Source: Flaveria trinervia (taxonomy: Eukaryota > Streptophyta > Magnoliopsida > Asterales > Asteraceae). Taken from it: 64,000 nt of DNA. The notes under the pieces are model-generated. The model searched no databases, had not been told where the DNA came from, and worked only from the letters and a program-made list of their open reading frames with translations. How positions within the stretch are numbered: the stretch's first letter is position 1; every line of letters starts with the position of its first letter. Position numbers and translations under genes: made by a program. Positions 48,815 to 58,993 of this stretch are shown one piece after another. The stretch is from NCBI GenBank assembly GCA_025506515.1, contig CM046453.1:3618987-3682986 (forward strand), in the 5' to 3' direction.

Positions 48815-49688
48815 TTGAAGATGAAACATTTAGCGTGGGGAACTTGCCTTGAAGATATAGAAACAAATGCCATGATATAATATTCCATTAACTATATATC
48901 CCTTTGGATCCTACTTCTATATGATTACTAGCATCATATTTCAGTTGTCAACCGCAAACAGTGATGCTAGTGAATTACAGGAGAAGTGCTATTTTCTTAC
49001 TTTTTATGGTGGAATTTGATTAGTGCATCATTAAGTAAACTATGCTAGGAGATACTGCGTGTCCCCGATGTCACATCCTGCAGGTGGTAAGATGCATCAC
49101 CTCTATCTAAAAGGTCAAGTGTTTAAATTCTACAAGATACAGATATAAGTGGATAACAATAGTAGATTATATATAAGTTTAAAAAGACTGGTTGATTTAA
49201 ACAGAAATCATAGAGTCTGATTATATAGATGATCATGACTTAAGTGAATAGTTGTTGCTACAAGAACCCAACGAGAACGAGGAGCCAAACGACTACATCT
49301 TAAACATAAACTCTAATGAACACAAGCATGCATGTATTTTTTTAACAACTTCTCATCTACTTCACAACTTGTCATTTGTAGTATCTAAGCCACTTAAAGA
49401 TTTAAACTTTTGACACCCTACTAGTGTATACGTACTTAACCATTAATTAAAAGGTTATCAACTATTAATCAATACAATAGGTCAAACACAAGCATATGGA
49501 AAGTGGAAACCGTTATCTTTCTGTATGAACTCTTTTGACCCCATTTACCTTTTCATTTGAAACCCCTAATTAAGTCATTTAATAATCAATTTATAGTGTA
49601 ACACAAAACTTGCATCCATTATTAAAGAAATAGAACAAAACATCATTGAGATCCAATAGCTGTTTAACAACATCTTTAACCTTGACTG

Positions 49689-49696
49689 TATAAATA
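49689..49696 (+). promoter_or_regulatory. TATA box of RGF copy 2
   Basis: TATAAATA, 83 bases upstream of the ATG, in the same context as in copy 1. Confidence 0.75.
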
Positions 49697-49771
49697 AGTT
49701 GAGATCGATGATGTTTATTGTGTTTCTTCGATCTTTCAATAGCCTGTTACCTTTAGTTTGCCTCACAAAGT

Positions 49772-50691
49772 ATGAAGCTTTATTATCTGATGTTTATTGT
49801 GTTTCTTCTGTCAAGCTTGTATAGCTATGAAGCTGAAGGTACGTCAAAAAACAAACACAACTTTTAGTCTTTTACTACTACTTAAAAACGACCATATGCA
49901 GACGTAAAACGGTCGCAATTGCCCTTTGTGATTTACTACTGGTTTTTCCATCGATTTTACGAGTTATGACAACAATTTCGGATCGTTGTGACCGTCACTG
50001 TAACCCTCATGGCTTTCATCCGACGGAATAGTTTTGCAACCAGAATTTACGTCGTAAATTTTAGCAATCGGATTTGCAACCACTTTTGCAACAGCAAGTG
50101 CGACCAAAACCATTTTAACGTGCTTCTTTGTGACTGAAACCGAATTTAGGACCAATTTTGTGACCAAACTTTCAAAAACCGAGGTTGTAATTTAACATTT
50201 TCGCGACTGAGCTGATAGCGATGACAATTGCAACCAAACATATTCGAATCCAATGTTATTTTGGCATAAGATAAGAGTACATAGTTACCTTTAAAAAATT
50301 AATAAACTGCAAGTGTTACGTATATTTTTATGGACATATGCCTCTATTAATATTCTCAAGGTATAAGATTGGGGAAAATGCTCACTTTATCAGCAAGCAG
50401 CAATCAAGAAATCATCAAGGTTAGTATCATATCTTAATCCTCATTATCTGCAAAAACATTTACAGCTTTATAAAATATGATTATAGCTCATGATCTTTGG
50501 CTCATTATTTATAGAATCATAAAGCAAAATCGGAGTTCAAATCTGCTGACGTACCAGTGGTATACGAAGCGTATAATTTGTTTCCGGAGAGTTTCCAACA
50601 CGAAAAGGATGTTGCAAACGAGCCATACTCGAACGACATAGATGTTGTCGATTATAGTCCTGCAAGGAAGAAGTCTCCGATACATGACTGA
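49772..50691 (+). CDS. RGF/GOLVEN/CLEL secreted peptide precursor, copy 2 (mature end PIHD)
   Basis: Exons 49772-49838, 50361-50419 and 50515-50691 have the same phases as copy 1 and give 100 residues. The signal peptide (MKLYYLMFIVFLLSSLYS) and the exon 3 region ESFQHEKDVANEPYSN are closely similar to copy 1, while exon 2 is strongly diverged (GIRLGKMLTLSASS against GVPRKLMSKIASS). The C-terminal 13 residues are DYSPARKKSPIHD: identical to copy 1 except that the last residue is Asp (codon GAC) and not Asn (AAC). The terminal Asn is widely conserved in known members, so this copy may have altered receptor binding. The reading frame and splice sites are intact, with no sign of decay. Confidence 0.88.
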
Positions 50692-50891
50692 GAATTGGAA
50701 GTATTTAAAGAGCAAATTGAAATAGTTAAAAGCATGTAGATACTCTTATGGTTAAGGAATTGAGAAGTTATGTTAATGAAAATAGGAATCATTAATCTCT
50801 TGTTGAGCTTTGTGGTTTTTTTTGTCATGAATTTATGCTACATGCATAAAATATGACATGCAAGTTATACAGAAATTAAATAAGAATGAAT

Positions 50892-51505
50892 TCATGAATT
50901 CAGGAATTCAAGTGTGGGTTCTTTCTCTAAAAAAATATACTTTCTATGAGATCATTCATCCTTATATTAGTTTGTTCTCTCATTCACATCCAAAAAGCTC
51001 AAAACATATTAATGGTGTATGAGTTCTTATGAATCTAACGATCTCGATCTCTTGTCAATTAAAAATGTGGGATGTGCCTGAGATGCTAAAAACACACAAC
51101 CCTTCCCTCTAATTTGTCGCACCATCCCGAATCACGCTAGAATGACCCTCATTAACCGAAAAAGGTTTCAGTTAAACTTGATGCAAGAAATCTAAGTTTT
51201 TATCAGAATCCATGTGACCATATATAGCACAAGTTTATATTTCTTTAAATTTGTTTCGATGGCTTAATTAATGGATATGTATGCATGTAGACATCACATG
51301 CATGATCAAAGTGTTGCAATCCTACAAGTTTTGATTTTACACGTTAATATATCACCTATAATTTGGAAACGTTAATCAATATCAATAATAAGTATACCTT
51401 TTTGTTTAAAATGCTGCTACAAAAATTGCATTTATGTGACACTTTCAGCTAATTATTGATATGTAGTGTTTTTAATATATAAATTTCAACTTCAACTAAC
51501 GGAAA
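50892..51505. other. Intergenic DNA, nothing recognised
   Basis: No gene. AT-rich lead-in to the tRNA. Confidence 0.45.
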
Positions 51506-51579
51506 GCTGGAATAGCTCAGTTGGCTAGAGCGTGTGGCTGTTAACCACAAGGTCAGAGGTTCAAGCCCTCCTTCTAGCG
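51506..51579 (+). tRNA. tRNA-Asn (anticodon GUU)
   Basis: A 74-base tRNA: acceptor stem GCTGGAA with TTCTAGC and discriminator G, D arm with AGCTCAGTTGGCTAGAGC (A box), anticodon loop CTGTTAA with GTT at 51540-51542, T loop TTCAAGC (B box). A TTTTT run two bases after the end (51581-51585) fits a pol III terminator. Decodes AAC/AAU. Position 49 is A opposite C65 where a G-C pair is expected, so the T stem has one mismatch; the change looks like loss of a CpG (TCGG to TCAG). Could be a working variant or an early pseudogene. Confidence 0.9.
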
Positions 51580-51580
51580 G

Positions 51581-51585
51581 TTTTT
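51581..51585 (+). terminator. RNA polymerase III terminator of tRNA-Asn
   Basis: TTTTT directly downstream of the tRNA body. Confidence 0.7.
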
Positions 51586-52610
51586 ATGTGTTGTTAAAGG
51601 TTTTGATCAAATTTTATATTGTTTGAAGAATGATTTTAAATGCTGTAAACATATTTCAAAGACTCGAATTGAAAAGAGAGACTAGATGATGATTGGTGAA
51701 TAATATTTTTCCATATACTAAGTGATTAATCAACCTCGAGAAATTTGGTGTGAGACTTTATGGTATAGGATTTGTAGCAATTTTTAGCAAAGAGAACAGT
51801 GAAGTTTCCAAAGGACCCATTACCACCTTCCATACAAAGATCCATCTCATTCTTTCCATTCTTTTCTTTTCTTTTTCTTTTTCTGTTGATATGGCATTAA
51901 GTCGGCTATCATTCTGTTTGTTGAATAACCATGTCATTGTCACATCAGCATAAAAAAAGCCAAAGGGTTTACATATAGGGTTAATAAAACTTCAAGAGGC
52001 TAATTACTCCAAAAGGTCAGAGGCTTTGCGGTCACAAGGAACATAAACAGATCAATCTTTAGCTGGGTTTGTTAAAGATGGATACTTGAATGGTCGATTA
52101 GGCGTGACAGGGGCAACAGATAACTAGCACATCAAGGCCTGAAAGAAAGTGGTGACCAGATTGGCCCGTTTGGTGCTGAACCCGAGCTTAAACTGGTCAC
52201 TTTAACCCAAGAAGATGAGTTGTTTATTCATAAATGGAAGCGAAGGGATTTGGGATGTTTTAAAGAATCAATATGCAGTTAATTTCATCCAGAGGAGGAG
52301 ATTGCAGGATCATCATTTATAACAATTGATAAGTAATAGAAGTATAATATGTATGGCTTAAAGCCTTGAACTGTGTTTTTTACATGATACATGTATATCG
52401 TAAATTTACAGTCGATCCATAACAAATCACATATTATCTTCGGATCTATGCATAAAAAGAATATGCAAAAAAATAATGTGGTTGAAACTACTCAAGACAA
52501 AGAACTAATACCTCATTAGCAATTTCAGATGCAGAGTCAGAACATCCTGAACTGCACCAAAAACAGCTTCCAACTAGCAAAATCTGACTCTACAACAACT
52601 TCAATTTCAA
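51586..52610. other. Intergenic and 3' flank of the transporter gene
   Basis: No exon recognised. The part nearest 52610 is the likely 3' untranslated region of the minus-strand transporter. ORFs at 51750-51953 lack any domain. Confidence 0.45.
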
Positions 52611-54342
52611 TCAATGAGCAATCCCACTAAACCAAAGCCATTTTCCTCCATTTACTTTCCCTTTAACTTCACTTCGTACAACTCGAACCAATAACAAACC
52701 AGCGATAGATAAAGATAATATAAGCATAAAGAACACACTATTCCACCCTCTTGTAGAAATATATCCAGCTAAAAGTGGACCCAGGGCTGCACCAACTGAC
52801 CCGGTACCATCTATGATCGCACTCACTGTAGCTAAGGCTCGAGAATTAGCCTTAATTGAGCTTTGAGTACCAAGATCAGCTGCAACAGCTGTTGTAATAA
52901 GTGCATATGGCCCGTTCACAAGTAACCCAGACAAGAACATTAAGAAAATGTTGCTGAACATAGAAATGCTTCCATATAAACGGTAGAGAACAAGAACAGG
53001 AATTGATAGTGTCAAAAATATGATTGAAGTGACTGCACGAGCATCAATTAGATCAGATATATACCCCGCCAAAATTCCACCAACAACACCTCCAATATCA
53101 AATATTGTTGACAGTATTCCAGCTGTTTTGTGAGATAGATGCACTCCGGCCACATCTTCAAATAAAAATGAAAACTTGATATTAACATAAGATGATTTCA
53201 AGAAATCTTGAAATTATAACAATGGTCTCAAAACTCAAGTGTGATCCAAGTGGATCACTAATTCACTATATCAATTCAACTATTAGTTGGTCAATGATGT
53301 ATATAACAGATTGTAACATCAAAAGATCTTGAAATGATGTATTTCTGTCAAGAAAGTGATGGATTAAAACCATACCTGTGTTCCTTATGTAAAAGGGTAA
53401 CCAATACAAGAAAGTGTAAGCAACAAGCTTCGAAAAGAACAAGCAAAACGCATATGGAGCAACACCAGGCAACTTCCAAGCTTCTACAAACCCGATTGCA
53501 GTCAAAGAAGACTGAGACGCGCGTTCACCATCACCATCATCTTCATATTCCACCTTCTGCAACTCAACCAACGCCATTCCCTCAGTATTCATTCCACTCA
53601 CAGACTCGTCTTCTTCATCATCATCAACAGGCAACTCAAGACCAATACTCTCAGGACTCACAACAAGAAACCCGAAAACAAAAACAGACACGACCACAAT
53701 CATAACTCCAGGCAACACAAACGCCCAACCCCAACCGAAACCCAAAACCGACGATGCAACAACAGATCCAATGATATTACCAACAGAAGTATGTGAATTC
53801 CACACACCCATGATCAACCCTCTTTTAGATTTCCCAAACCAATTCCCCATCACAGCCACAACACACGGCCACCCAATCGACTGAAAAACGCCACAACAGA
53901 TCTGCACAGTTATAAAATACCCCAACAAATGCACATCAAACCAAAACCCTAATCCAAAAGCCACAGTAAACACACCACTACCAATCATCCCAATTGTCAA
54001 GAACATCCTAAGATCAATCCGATCGCCTACATGACCCGAGAAGTACATACCGATGGCATAAGCCGATAAGAACGCGAGATCTAGTTCACCGAGGCGGTGG
54101 GTGCCACCGGCGGAGTTGAACGGCGGCCATCCGTCGTTGGGTGCGGTGGCGTTCGGCGGACCTATGACGGACTTGACGATGCTGGGGGGCTTCCGGGAGG
54201 CGTGGAAGGCGGCGTAGGCGGTGAATGTGATGATTAGGGTGGAGAATTGGTGGAAAGTGATTGTCTTTTGTGGTGGATTGAGGGATGGGAAGAGGGTGAA
54301 GGCTGGTGGTGGATCTAGGGTTAGGGTTTGTGGGTCTTTCAT
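52611..54342 (-). CDS. Glycerol-3-phosphate transporter-like MFS protein (G3Pp family)
   Basis: Two exons, 54342-53376 and 53155-52611, joined by a GT..AG intron, encode 503 residues, the normal size. I start at ATG 54342 (MKDPQTLTLD), where family similarity begins; an upstream in-frame ATG at 54642 would add 100 residues unlike the family. The protein has about twelve hydrophobic segments in two halves. MFS-type signatures include GHVGDRIDLR (103-112), NWFGKSKRGLIMGVWNSH (167-184) and NGPYALITTAVAADLGT (403-419). The loop between halves is acidic (DDDEEDE near 240). Plant G3Pp proteins are relatives of bacterial GlpT organophosphate:phosphate antiporters; several are induced by phosphate starvation and are thought to move glycerol-3-phosphate at plasma membrane or plastid. 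No breaks seen. Which paralogue it is cannot be told. Confidence 0.92.
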
Positions 54343-56638
54343 TGAATTGAATTGAATTGGTTGTTGAAAGCATGAAGTTGCAGAGGGATGAGGTGGGAGA
54401 TGATGGTGGTTGTTGTGGGTTGGATTCGATTTGAAGCTTTTGGTAGATGGGAGGGAAAGATGAGTGTGATTCTTGATTTGCAGGTTTCTTGGAATGTAAG
54501 GTTGACTTTTCGTTTTGACAAATTTTGACTTTGCTTCAATTAGTTGTTTTTGTGTTTGAAAATAATGAAGGTGAGAGTAGTAAGTTTTGATTTTGATTTC
54601 TTTCATCGTTTTTGAAAAAGTTAATGCTTTATCATCGAGCATTATGTCATTTCTCTCGTCTTTTAAAATTCACCAACGTCTTGTCTAAAAGATCGTTCGA
54701 ATCACTTCTTTGTGTTTAGTTGGTTTTGCAATAGAATTGGATGCTGTCGGAGACTCCTTCAATGTATCAATATGTGAAAAGCTCCGCACACCATGAGTAA
54801 ACTTTGGTCCATATTGATCTCGCAAAGGAAGAAGAAATCAATATGTGATTAGTCTATTCGGATGTGCTTTCATAATTTATGCATAGTAACGAATCAACCT
54901 TCAGGCCATGTTTTGCCAATGGCTATTGTGTTAATATCTTGTGTAGTGTCATTCGTCATGTAAAAAAAATAACCTTCAGTGAGAGCATGGGACCCACTTG
55001 TTTCAAAACAAATGTAGTTATATTTATTGAACATGCTTTTTTATAAGTTTGAGAGTATTGACATATTAATCGGTTCACAGTAAGGTAAACTTAGGGCCAA
55101 GTCATGTGTAGATGAACTTGGAAGGATCAATATTGACAAAGTAGTCAAGTTGGTTTTGAATATTACAATCTGACTTTGGTTTTATCTATTAGAAAAAGAT
55201 ATTCATTTTCTAAATATTCTATTGTTTAGAGTGAGTATTAATCATATTATGAGGTTGGAATAGAATTTAGAATGGTTGAGAGAAGATGCATCATCGTGAC
55301 TTATTCCTTAAGAGATGAATCTCAAAATTTCTAACTACAAAGCCATCAAAACAAACCTCCTAGCTTTTAATTTGCAATTATTTACATCAAAGGGTTTTCA
55401 AAAAGAACATCGTTAGTTGTAAATGACCAAAAAACATAAAATACAATAAAAAAGAAAGCCATCAATAAAGGGTAAGGGTGTAATGTTGCTGACATGGTTG
55501 GTGGGTTATGAGTTTTCTTGTGAGTTGGTAATTTAATATCGAAATTGTACATACAAATCATAAATACGACAAGACCTCGAATGTTATGATTTTTAAATAT
55601 TAAAGTATGTTTTTTAAGTGACTTATTAAACTTAAGTTGCAAAATTAATTTTAATCTGAAACAAAGTTAAATTAATCAAAATTGAAGTTGCAAAGTGAAA
55701 CAAAATATATATAGTTAATTAAATAATGCACAATTTAAAATGCTTCAAGTAACTTTTTTTAAACGTATATTATTAAAACATGTTTGCGATCAAATTGAAC
55801 CAGCTTTTTATTTAACTGGTCAACTAATCCCGACCTATATGTGTTTTGTCGTCCAACCCAAACCTTGTTTTCTTTTTATGTCGGGTTCGGGTTCGTGTCA
55901 GGAATTATCACCTACGAGTGTTCAATCAAATGAATGTAAAAACAAGTGTCAAACTACTTATTAAAGAAGTGAAGAAGGACTGGATCACCCAATTTCTAAA
56001 GATAGACCATAAGTTTCTTGAACTTTCAATTCTCAAGGAGTGTTCTAAAGTGAAACTAAACAAAAAGAGGCTCAAATGCTTCACACGTAAGACGTTTAAG
56101 CTTCATTTAAAAATATCGATGAACACAGGTGTCCCCTATAGCCCATCTGTTAAATGTAACTAGGTAGTAGGTACCAAGCTAAATACATGAGCTAGAAATT
56201 GTATATATGTAATTGTGTTTCCTCAAGATTGTTCAATTCGTTTTTCTTAGAATTAAAAACCTAATTCGATTCAGTTGAAAACCAAATACGTATTTGGGTT
56301 AGTTTTATAGGCATTGTTCCGGTTTATTTTCAGTTTAGTCAACTTATATCTGAATATTAAACACCTTTAATTTTATCGCTTCTCATCTAATTACAAAAAC
56401 TTATGAGTGAATAAAATCAAGAGTCATCCCAAACGTTAGATATCAAAGTCAAGTAACACTAAACCAATTTTTAAACTATCTTTTTCTCTAAAACCATCAC
56501 GAATCATCTATCTACATGTTACATATCATAATAGCGTAAAACGACCCTACTTTAACCGAAACAATCTAACTCGATCCAAACGAAAAAGTTGACTTATAAT
56601 ATTATTTAACATCAAACAAGACAAAAACACACATTCTT
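54343..56638. other. Intergenic region between divergent genes
   Basis: Lies between the start of the minus-strand transporter and the plus-strand RING gene, so it holds both promoters. I could not pin a TATA box. ORFs here (for example 55846-56163) show no domain. Confidence 0.45.
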
Positions 56639-57141
56639 TCATTCTAACATCTTATTAGTTTCTCTTGTTATCATCTTCCCATCATTCAAAATCATCACAC
56701 ACTTCCCGTTAACGGTTCGGATATCCTCATCCGATTCGACTCTTGATCATCAACTGATCCGATGATCACGTGTCCCTTCTCGGACACTGATATCCTTAAC
56801 TTTGGCGTCTTCTTCCTCGGACCCATTCGGCGATTCCTATGCATCTTATCATCGATTCCTCAAGCGACCCTTTTTATAATACTCCAGTGGAATCTCATCA
56901 TTCGGCAGAACGGAATCAAAAGTGGGTTCATTTCAGATTGTGGGTCGCACTTTTGTCGTCGATTAATCATACATCATGTTATAAAGACTCGATTGGAAGA
57001 GCTTCCGTTGAAGTTTCCTATGCATCGATGGATTATTGGGGATCAATTGAATGATCTTGAAGAACTTACAGACATCAAAGAAGGTTAATCTGAGTGTATT
57101 GAGTGATAATTTGAGGGTTTTTCTTTGGGGCATTTCGTCGA
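56639..57141 (+). other. Likely 5' leader of the RING-H2 gene with upstream ORFs
   Basis: Less AT-rich than its surroundings and running directly into the RING-gene ATG. It contains two overlapping ORFs, 56762-57088 (108 codons) and 56839-57054 (71 codons, MHLIIDSSSDPFYNTPVESH...). Neither has a domain I recognise. They could be upstream ORFs in the leader or the end of a separate small gene; I do not call them as genes. Confidence 0.4.
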
Positions 57142-58301
57142 ATGGCTGGTAAGCTACCTGGAGTTGAATGTGCTCGGAGAAGAAGGTTCCCTGGGAGTAG
57201 TGGATGGTGTGATTCTCCGTTTAATGTCAATTCTGCATTTGGGTCAACGAGAAGTTGGAGATTATACGAAAGTCATTTAGCATCATCTTCGTTTTCGGTA
57301 AAGATTGACATCATTTTTGGTTAACATGAGCTTCTGAAGTTGAATTGCATCAGATAATGATATGTATATTGTATCTGATCTTAGCTCTGAAATTGTATCA
57401 AGATGGTAGCTTTTTAAACGAAGCTCACACGTTCATTTAACTTACTTTTAATTCTACACCACAATTGATTTGTATCACTTGTAATAGACGAGACTCGAAC
57501 CTTGACTTAAAGAGATATTTACTAGTTTAACTATAAAGTAAATGACTTTGTTAGTTTGTTAATAGGCCCAACCCTATTCAAGATAGTAGATACCTACATG
57601 AATCTACAAGTAATCTATCAAATTTATGTTGTTGTGTTTGAATTTTGATGTGATTATTCCTTCAAGTAATAAGTTTGTCATGTTTGAAAACAGGAAAGAA
57701 GCATGGTGAACCAACTAGACCAAGATGAGAAGCTTGATGGTGTAGCTAGAAAAGCTAAAGAAAGACTAGATGGGAAGCTTAAAAATCAGAGGAAATCAGA
57801 GATCAACAGGTATTATGCTATTAACAAATGGTCAAGGCGCATGTTAGAAAAAATCACATCTCTTGCTAACATGCGCATGTGCATCCTCAAATCTCAAGAA
57901 AGTTGACATCTTTGGTTACCATTTTTCCATTTTCTGATATGGGTTTCCATCTTTTTCACCGATTTTGTATCCAAATTAGCAAAGAAAGATCTAGGGGTCA
58001 AAGTCTTGTAGATGAAACCGGGAGAAAGGCGAATAGTTCTTCGACTGCAGGAGATTTGCAATCGGGGGTTTCTGGTTCGAAAAAAAGTGGATCAAAGATG
58101 TTATGTTGGGGGAAAATGGGACTGAATCATAGATCATCGGATCAAGAAGAGTGTGTTGTTTGTTTGGAGAATTTTAAAGCCGGCGAGAAGCTAGATCGTT
58201 TGCCTTGCGCGCACCGGTTCCATTCGACGTGCTTGTTACCCTGGTTAAAGGGCCATGCACACTGCCCTTGTTGTAGGAAGAGCGTTTTAGGTTCACATTG
58301 A
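57142..58301 (+). CDS. RING-H2 type E3 ubiquitin ligase
   Basis: Three exons, 57142-57297, 57694-57809 and 57980-58301, with GT..AG introns and matching phases, encode 197 residues. The start MAGKLPGVECARRRRF includes an N-terminal PGVECARRRR motif seen in a group of small plant RING proteins. A basic, charged middle region (exon 2, KAKERLDGKLKNQRK) follows. The C-terminal RING-H2 domain has C149, C152, C167, H169, H172, C175, C186 and C189 in the spacing C-x2-C-x14-C-x-H-x2-H-x2-C-x10-C-x2-C, with the E2-contact Trp of PWL at 179. Such proteins transfer ubiquitin from an E2 to substrates; the substrate here is unknown. No signal peptide or membrane segment. The gene is intact. Confidence 0.9.
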
Positions 58302-58580
58302 CTTGTTTGTTGTAATTATCAAGGTTGTAGTTTATTCTTGTAATGTTTGTGACATATATCTGTTTCATGTTAACATCGACATAAAAAATAAAATGTAGTC
58401 TAAGAGAAAACAATTATCATATGGTATTAATTATCATGATGAAAATATAGAAAAGTGGGTCGGTAAAACTAGATTTGTATTGGAGCTATTGGGCTATTGG
58501 CGTATTGCTCGAATGTTTGGTAAAATGATTGGGCCTAGATGGGGTTTGGCCCGTTTACCTAATTCAACCCATTTCTCCCT
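58302..58580. other. 3' flank of the RING gene
   Basis: Likely 3' untranslated region and spacer up to the hAT target site. Confidence 0.5.
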
Positions 58581-58603
58581 CCCACAACTAGAGGTGAACA
58601 AAA

Positions 58604-58800
58604 TAACCGGGTCCATACCCGACCCAGCATACCCGAACTGGACCCGGGTCCGGGTACAACCCGATACCGGGTGTACCCGGTTCGTGCCCGGAAAAAACCG
58701 GTGGGTTGTACCCGGTTTGGGGTTTTTGGAATTTATAAGAACCGTACCCGACCCGGAACCGGACCCGAACCGGTTGAACCAGGGTTGGACCCGGTTTCGA
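58604..58800. repeat. Left subterminal ACCCGG motif cluster of the hAT element
   Basis: More than a dozen ACCCGG, CCGGGT, ACCCGA and ACCGGN motifs in about 200 bp in both orientations. In Ac and relatives, short subterminal repeats of this kind are the transposase-binding sites; that role here is inference. Confidence 0.8.
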
Positions 58801-58993
58801 CCGTTTTTTTTAAGTAGCCGTTTTTAATGGCTATATAGCTGTTGGGGACCAAATTTGACCGTTTTTTTTGTTCTTTTTGCCTCTAAAATAAGTATAATAG
58901 CTGTGGGTTGATATGGTAAGGTACCCAAGCTTCAAACACAAAAACATACGCAAAAAACGCAAACAATACTCTCGTTTATTCTCAAATCTCAAT

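Larger units (their letters stand above)
45661..50890 (+). repeat. Segmental tandem duplication carrying two RGF genes
   Basis: Two units, about 45661-48135 and 48815-50890, align in order through promoter, exons, introns and 3' flank. Shared blocks include TTCCATTAACTA followed by TTCTATATGATTA and AGCATCATAT (45730s and 48890s), GATCCAATAGCTGTTTAA (46960s and 49650s), TATAAATAAGTTGAGATCGA, the RGF exons, and CTCTTGTTGAGCTTTGTGG (48040s and 50795s). The upstream part of unit 1 has an extra block around 46280-46660 that looks like a hAT-type insertion (AGACCTGACACACC...), absent from unit 2. Confidence 0.85.

Noticed and set aside
54342..54642. Longer N-terminus for the G3P transporter from the ATG at 54642
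   Set aside because: The extra 100 residues are low-complexity and unlike the family, while MKDPQTL at 54342 gives the usual length.
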